The translations under genes and the position numbers were made by a program. This document shows, piece after piece, positions 7,091-9,830 of a stretch of DNA of 9,830 nucleotides. The DNA lies in assembly GCA_905201915.1 (NCBI GenBank), contig CAJKQE010000083.1:1-9830 (forward strand), written 5' to 3'. The notes below the pieces were generated by a model that was given only the letters and a program-made list of their open reading frames with translations, searched no databases and was not told the origin of the DNA. Each line of letters opens with the position of its first letter. Position 1 is the stretch's first letter. Source of the stretch: an uncultured Lachnospiraceae bacterium (GTDB lineage: Bacteria; Bacillota; Clostridia; Lachnospirales; Lachnospiraceae).

Positions 7091-7702
7091 TTAAAACATG
7101 TTTTTCAATGCCTGTTTTAATAAATCCTCTACGTTCATACCTTCTGTAATTTCCGTATGTTTTACTGCACGAAGAGCATCTGCCGCAGAATATCCCAAAG
7201 CAGTTAATGCCTCCACTGCTTCTTTCTTAATATCAGAAACATCCGATAAGCTTCCTGTACTTTCCTGTACATGCTCTGATTTTAATTCAAAGGCTTCCTG
7301 AAGACTCATTTTATCCTTTAATTCTAAAATTAATTTCTGAGCTGTCTTTTTCCCAATACCCGGCGCTTTTGATATTGTCTTCACATCATCTGCCAAAACA
7401 GCAAACCTCAGTTCGTCTGCAGACAAGCCTGATAAAACACCTAATGCCGCCTTCGGCCCTATACCATTTACTCCCAACAGTAATTTAAAAACATTCAAAT
7501 CATCTTTCGTCAAAAAGCCATACAGCTGCATGGCATCTTCTCTGACATTTAGATAAGTATAAATTTTAGTTTCATCGCCCACATGTAAAATTGCATCTAC
7601 ACCTGCCATAGGCATAAAAAGATTATATCCTATATTTCCTGCTTCTAAAATCACTCTGTCTTCTAAAATTTCAACAATCTCACCTTTTAAATATGCTATC
7701 AT
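7091..7702 (-). CDS. ruvA: Holliday junction DNA-binding protein RuvA
   Basis: A 203-residue protein of normal RuvA length. It binds four-way junctions as a tetramer and recruits RuvB. Domain I is the OB fold at the N-terminus (MIAYLKGEIVEI through about residue 65, with NIGYNLF). Domain II has two helix-hairpin-helix motifs, LGVNGIGPKAA (76-86) and APGIGKKTAQKL (113-124). A flexible acidic/serine-rich linker (about 140-158) precedes domain III (160-203), which contacts RuvB and contains EAVEALTALGYS. The ATG has AAGGATAGG just upstream. The first 23 bases overlap the end of the Gx-like membrane protein gene, so translation of ruvA is probably coupled to that gene and ruvAB transcribed from the promoter near 8612-8640. 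Confidence 0.98.
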   Translation of the reverse strand: MIAYLKGEIVEILEDRVILEAGNIGYNLFMPMAGVDAILHVGDETKIYTYLNVREDAMQLYGFLTKDDLNVFKLLLGVNGIGPKAALGVLSGLSADELRFAVLADDVKTISKAPGIGKKTAQKLILELKDKMSLQEAFELKSEHVQESTGSLSDVSDIKKEAVEALTALGYSAADALRAVKHTEITEGMNVEDLLKQALKNMF

Positions 7703-8189
7703 TTCCTATCCTTCCCGGTATTCTTTTATAAATTTCTGAAGATACAATTCCTATTAAAAGTCCGGTTATTGTCCCTGCGCAAAGTAATATCGGAAAATAA
7801 AAAAAGACACTTCCACTTTCTACTACCAGTGCAGCTATCATTAACTGCCCCATATTATGTGTCACACCTCCAATGACACTTACACCTGCCATAGACAAAC
7901 CTTTTATTTTCTTTGCCAGTGTCATACAAAACAGGCTCAAAAAAGCTCCTGCCAGACTATATACAATAGAAAATAGATTTCCAAACATAAATCCAATGCA
8001 CACAATTCGGATGCAGGAAACAAGCGCTGCCTCTTTATAAGTAAAGCTATATAGAAGAAACACCGTTACTAAATTTGTAATTCCAAGCTTTACTCCCGGT
8101 GCAAAAGGAAACACAGGAAGCAACATTTCCACATATCCCAGAATAATTGCCAATGCACAAAGAAAACCAATATACGCTGTTTTTTTCAT
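7680..8189 (-). CDS. Gx transporter / HepI-like small membrane protein (possible EetB-like)
   Basis: A 169-residue integral membrane protein with about five hydrophobic segments (roughly 5-25, 36-52, 55-90, 100-122, 127-150). It carries PGVKLGITNL (31-40) and GGVTHNMGQL (107-116), which I recognise from the family annotated as Gx transporter or heptaprenyl diphosphate synthase component I. The fold resembles ECF-type substrate-binding membrane components, and no enzymatic motif of a prenyl synthase (such as DDxxD) is present, so the synthase name should be distrusted. It is encoded 14 bases behind the NusG-II-like gene, a recurrent pairing, and overlaps ruvA by 23 bases. From memory, the EetA/EetB membrane proteins of flavin-based extracellular electron transfer loci belong to these two families; this link is unverified. 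A GAGGA site lies six to seven bases before the ATG. Substrate unknown. Confidence 0.82.
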   Translation of the reverse strand: MKKTAYIGFLCALAIILGYVEMLLPVFPFAPGVKLGITNLVTVFLLYSFTYKEAALVSCIRIVCIGFMFGNLFSIVYSLAGAFLSLFCMTLAKKIKGLSMAGVSVIGGVTHNMGQLMIAALVVESGSVFFYFPILLCAGTITGLLIGIVSSEIYKRIPGRIGNDSIFKR

Positions 8190-8203
8190 TCAAATCCTCG
8201 TTT

Positions 8204-8578
8204 CTATTTCACTATACCGTCAATTCTCTCTGCATTCTTATCATCTGTTACAATTTCTAAAACTACTTTATTTGGCAGACAGACAATACTTTCTCCAAAC
8301 TCTTTGATTTTCCCCTGCTTTACACACAAATGGTCAGGACAATCTGCTTCTGTCATAGAAACTGTTCCAGCTTCCTGAATTTGGCATATATTGGTATCGC
8401 CAATTTTAATTTCCTGTTTATCTTTTAAAGAATACTCTCCATATACTTCTCCATCCACGGAAATTTTAAGTATCTGCTCACTTGAAGAGGCAAATCTCTG
8501 AATTCCTTTAAATGCAAAAAATCCAATCATTCCTACGACTAAAAGAATACCTATTAGAAATAAATCCTTTTTTTTCAT
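8204..8578 (-). CDS. Membrane-anchored NusG domain II-like protein (possible EetA-like)
   Basis: A 124-residue protein with a basic start (MKKK), one membrane segment (about 7-26) and a predicted extracytoplasmic beta domain. The conserved block is DCPDHLCVKQG (79-89) followed by SIVCLPNKVVLEI (97-109), typical of NusG domain II-containing proteins. Despite that name it has no KOW/NGN transcription-factor context: it is anchored outside the membrane. Four cysteines (65, 80, 85, 100) could form disulfides or bind a cofactor. It is the first gene behind the rnfB terminator and is followed after 14 bases by the Gx-like protein, a pair often met near Rnf, FMN-binding or ApbE genes. The start has AGGAGAG seven bases upstream. 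Function unknown; a role in membrane redox chemistry is inferred from context only. Confidence 0.82.
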   Translation of the reverse strand: MKKKDLFLIGILLVVGMIGFFAFKGIQRFASSSEQILKISVDGEVYGEYSLKDKQEIKIGDTNICQIQEAGTVSMTEADCPDHLCVKQGKIKEFGESIVCLPNKVVLEIVTDDKNAERIDGIVK

Positions 8579-8611
8579 GGATTACTCTCCTATTCTTATT
8601 TTCTGTGTCCT

Positions 8612-8640
8612 ATCTTAACATAGCCAAATAAAAAATGCAA
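8612..8640 (-). promoter_or_regulatory. Candidate promoter for the NusG-II / Gx / ruvAB unit
   Basis: On the minus strand TTGCAT (8635-8640) is followed after 17 bases by TAAGAT (8612-8617), which is preceded by TGT, an extended -10 (TGN). The hexamers are only moderate matches and the -35 element lies inside the stem of the rnfB terminator. It is the best candidate in the about 107-base gap, where a new start is expected after a strong terminator. Confidence 0.4.
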
Positions 8641-8682
8641 ATGTATGTTCGCAAATTAAGCGCTTGATACACTTGCATTTTT
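8626..8682 (-). terminator. Rho-independent terminator of the rnf operon
   Basis: Two 16-base arms (8631-8646 and 8667-8682) pair around a 20-base loop that has a further small CGC/GCG stem. The single imperfect position is a G:U pair in the minus-strand transcript but an A:C clash in the opposite one, which favours action on minus-strand RNA. The 3' arm runs into TTTTTTATTT. It begins four bases after the rnfB stop codon, marking the operon end. The A-rich 5' flank means some activity on opposing transcription is possible. Confidence 0.85.
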
Positions 8683-8685
8683 ATT

Positions 8686-9471
8686 TTATAAAATAATATT
8701 ACGCGGACATGTCTCTTTACATTTTCCGCAATTTGTACATTTCTCGTAATCAATATGTGCCACATTGTCTACTACTGTAATCGCTTCACTTGGACACTCT
8801 TTGACACATTTACGACAGCCAATACAGCCGATTTCACAGGCATTCATCACTGCCTTTCCTTTCTCTTTGGAACTGCATGCTACAGCCTGTTTCTGCTGAT
8901 ATGGAATTAACTCAATTAAATGTTTTGGACATTCTGCCACGCATTTTCCGCATGCCTTACATTTTTCTTTATCTACCACAGCAATTCCGTTAATAATATG
9001 TATTGCATCAAAGCCACATACTTTCACACAAGAGCCATAACCAAGACATCCATAAGAACAGGCTTTTTCTCCGCCGTTTTGCATAAACGCTACCATTTTA
9101 CAGTCTTTTACACCTGTATAATCATAGCTTTTCGCAGTTTTCTCACAATCACCGGCACACTTTACAAATGCTGTCATGCGGATGTTTTCTCCTGCTTCCT
9201 GTCCCATAATAGCCGCAATTTTCGCCGCTGCTGCAGCGCCTACCGGACAGGCATTTACAGGCGCTTCTCCTTTCGCAATGGCCGCTGCCAGTCCGTCACA
9301 TCCCGGAAAGCCACAACCACCACAGTTATTGCCAGGCAATGCTTCTCTTACCTGTACTTCTCTTTCATCAACTTCCACTGCAAATTTCTTTCCGGCAACT
9401 CCCAGAAAAATTCCGATAAAAAGCCCTACACCGCCTACCAGAGCTGCCGCAATGATAATTCCTGTTATCAT
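8686..9471 (-). CDS. rnfB: Rnf complex iron-sulfur subunit RnfB
   Basis: A 261-residue subunit that accepts electrons, probably from reduced ferredoxin, for the ion-translocating ferredoxin:NAD+ oxidoreductase. An N-terminal membrane anchor (about 3-26) precedes the RnfB-specific Fe-S domain with C50, C53, C58 and C75 (GNNCGGCGFPGC). Two ferredoxin-like double-cluster modules follow: CSYGCLGYGSCVKVC (138-152) with CKACGKCVAECP (171-182), and CEIGCIGCRKCVKECP (212-227) with CTNCGKCKETCP (245-256). This makes at least five predicted [4Fe-4S] sites; further cysteines at 105, 109, 124 and 199 are unassigned. In the first module the residue after the last cysteine is G (VCGF) where P is usual. AGGAGGTG at 9478-9485 gives a very strong ribosome binding site overlapping the rnfA stop. 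Being last before a terminator fits the clostridial rnfCDGEAB order. Confidence 0.97.
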   Translation of the reverse strand: MITGIIIAAALVGGVGLFIGIFLGVAGKKFAVEVDEREVQVREALPGNNCGGCGFPGCDGLAAAIAKGEAPVNACPVGAAAAAKIAAIMGQEAGENIRMTAFVKCAGDCEKTAKSYDYTGVKDCKMVAFMQNGGEKACSYGCLGYGSCVKVCGFDAIHIINGIAVVDKEKCKACGKCVAECPKHLIELIPYQQKQAVACSSKEKGKAVMNACEIGCIGCRKCVKECPSEAITVVDNVAHIDYEKCTNCGKCKETCPRNIIL

Positions 9472-9477
9472 AGTTCA

Positions 9478-9485
9478 CACCTCCT
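9478..9485 (-). promoter_or_regulatory. Near-perfect ribosome binding site of rnfB, overlapping the rnfA stop
   Basis: Minus-strand AGGAGGTG lies six bases before the rnfB ATG and shares bases with the TAG of rnfA (9484-9486). The arrangement indicates tight translational linkage of the two subunits. Confidence 0.75.
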
Positions 9486-9830
9486 AAATAATTCCTGAAA
9501 AGCCAAAGAAAGCAATGGCCATCAATCCGGCAGTCAAAAGCACAATTGGAAATCCCTGAAAATATTTAGGAACGTCATTATATTCCATTTTTTCACGAAG
9601 ACCTGCCATCAAAACAATAGCGATTGTAAATCCTACCGCCGTAGCAAACCCATTTACTGTTCCCTGTAAAACATTATAAAATTTCTGCACATTGATTACT
9701 GCTACACCTAAAACTGCACAGTTTGTAGTAATCAAAGGAAGATATACACCAAGACTCTGATACAATGCCGGCATTGCCTTTTTTAAAAACATTTCTACAA
9801 ACTGAACTAATGCTGCAATAACTAAAATAA
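9484..9830 (-). CDS. rnfA: Rnf complex membrane subunit RnfA, N-terminus beyond window
   Basis: The reading frame stays open to the right edge: twelve codons (ILVIAALVQFVE) precede the internal methionine at 9792, so that methionine is not the start. The visible 114 residues are the C-terminal part of a roughly 190-residue, six-helix membrane subunit of the Rnf complex. The family hallmark LGVYLPLITTNCAVLGVA is present; its cysteine is, from published Rnf structures, one of the ligands of the iron-sulfur centre buried in the membrane between RnfA and RnfE. Further membrane segments follow, with the conserved loop GLREKMEYNDVPK and a hydrophobic C-terminus. The motif distinguishes RnfA from RnfE imperfectly by eye, but the position directly ahead of rnfB supports RnfA. 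The stop is separated from rnfB by twelve bases. Confidence 0.95.
   Translation of the reverse strand, partial: ILVIAALVQFVEMFLKKAMPALYQSLGVYLPLITTNCAVLGVAVINVQKFYNVLQGTVNGFATAVGFTIAIVLMAGLREKMEYNDVPKYFQGFPIVLLTAGLMAIAFFGFSGII

Noticed and set aside
7680..8189. Heptaprenyl diphosphate synthase activity for the Gx-like protein
   Set aside because: No aspartate-rich prenyl synthase motif is present. The protein is a small multi-pass membrane protein, and the name is a historical family label.
8920..9498. Long open frames on the plus strand opposite rnfB (192 and 103 codons)
   Set aside because: They are antisense shadows of an unmistakable rnfB. The translations show no domain and no ribosome binding site was seen.
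9484..9792. A complete 102-residue RnfA starting at the methionine at 9792
   Set aside because: The frame remains open to the window edge with RnfA-like residues upstream, so this methionine is internal and the gene is only partial here.
1..9830. Mobile element, CRISPR array, toxin-antitoxin, defence or other novel multi-gene system
   Set aside because: No direct repeat arrays, transposase, recombinase or unknown gene cluster appears. Nearly all sequence is accounted for by recognisable housekeeping and Rnf genes.

Overview
The window is a gene-dense, fully co-directional stretch (every supported gene is on the minus strand) of a low-to-moderate GC, A/T-rich anaerobic Bacillota chromosome. 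The combination of a clostridial-type Rnf complex, the RnfB family variant, Shine-Dalgarno sequences close to AGGAGG, and the neighbourhood ruvAB / zapA / U32 / FtsW-RodA / class B PBP suggests a Lachnospiraceae member. That taxonomic call is inference from gene content and protein style, not a database match.

Read in the direction of transcription (high to low coordinates), the layout is as follows. (1) The end of an rnf operon: the C-terminal part of rnfA (cut by the window edge) and complete rnfB, closed by a strong hairpin-plus-T-tract terminator at about 8626-8682. (2) A second unit that starts immediately behind this terminator: a membrane-anchored NusG-domain-II-like protein, a small Gx-transporter/HepI-like membrane protein, then ruvA and ruvB. 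Gx and ruvA overlap and the other gaps are 14-16 bases, so RuvAB is probably made from the promoter ahead of the NusG-II gene. (3) zapA, with its own good sigma-A-type promoter (6054-6081), followed by a 75-base gap with a hairpin. (4) A U32-family protein (RlhA/TrhP-like, probable RNA hydroxylase), a SEDS-family FtsW/RodA glycosyltransferase and a class B penicillin-binding protein, almost without gaps. (5) A Nudix hydrolase with its own promoter and short leader, cut by the left window edge.

Functionally the window joins energy conservation (Rnf: ferredoxin:NAD+ oxidoreductase coupled to ion transport), a possible membrane redox/quinone accessory pair (NusG-II plus Gx), Holliday-junction processing (RuvAB), cytokinesis (ZapA), RNA modification (U32), and peptidoglycan synthesis (SEDS polymerase plus transpeptidase).

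Most of this is ordinary housekeeping DNA. I see no mobile element, CRISPR array, tRNA, rRNA or clear sign of horizontal transfer, and no gene-free stretch longer than about 110 bases. The least explained part is the NusG-II/Gx pair behind rnfB, together with the overlap between the rnf terminator and the promoter proposed for that pair.
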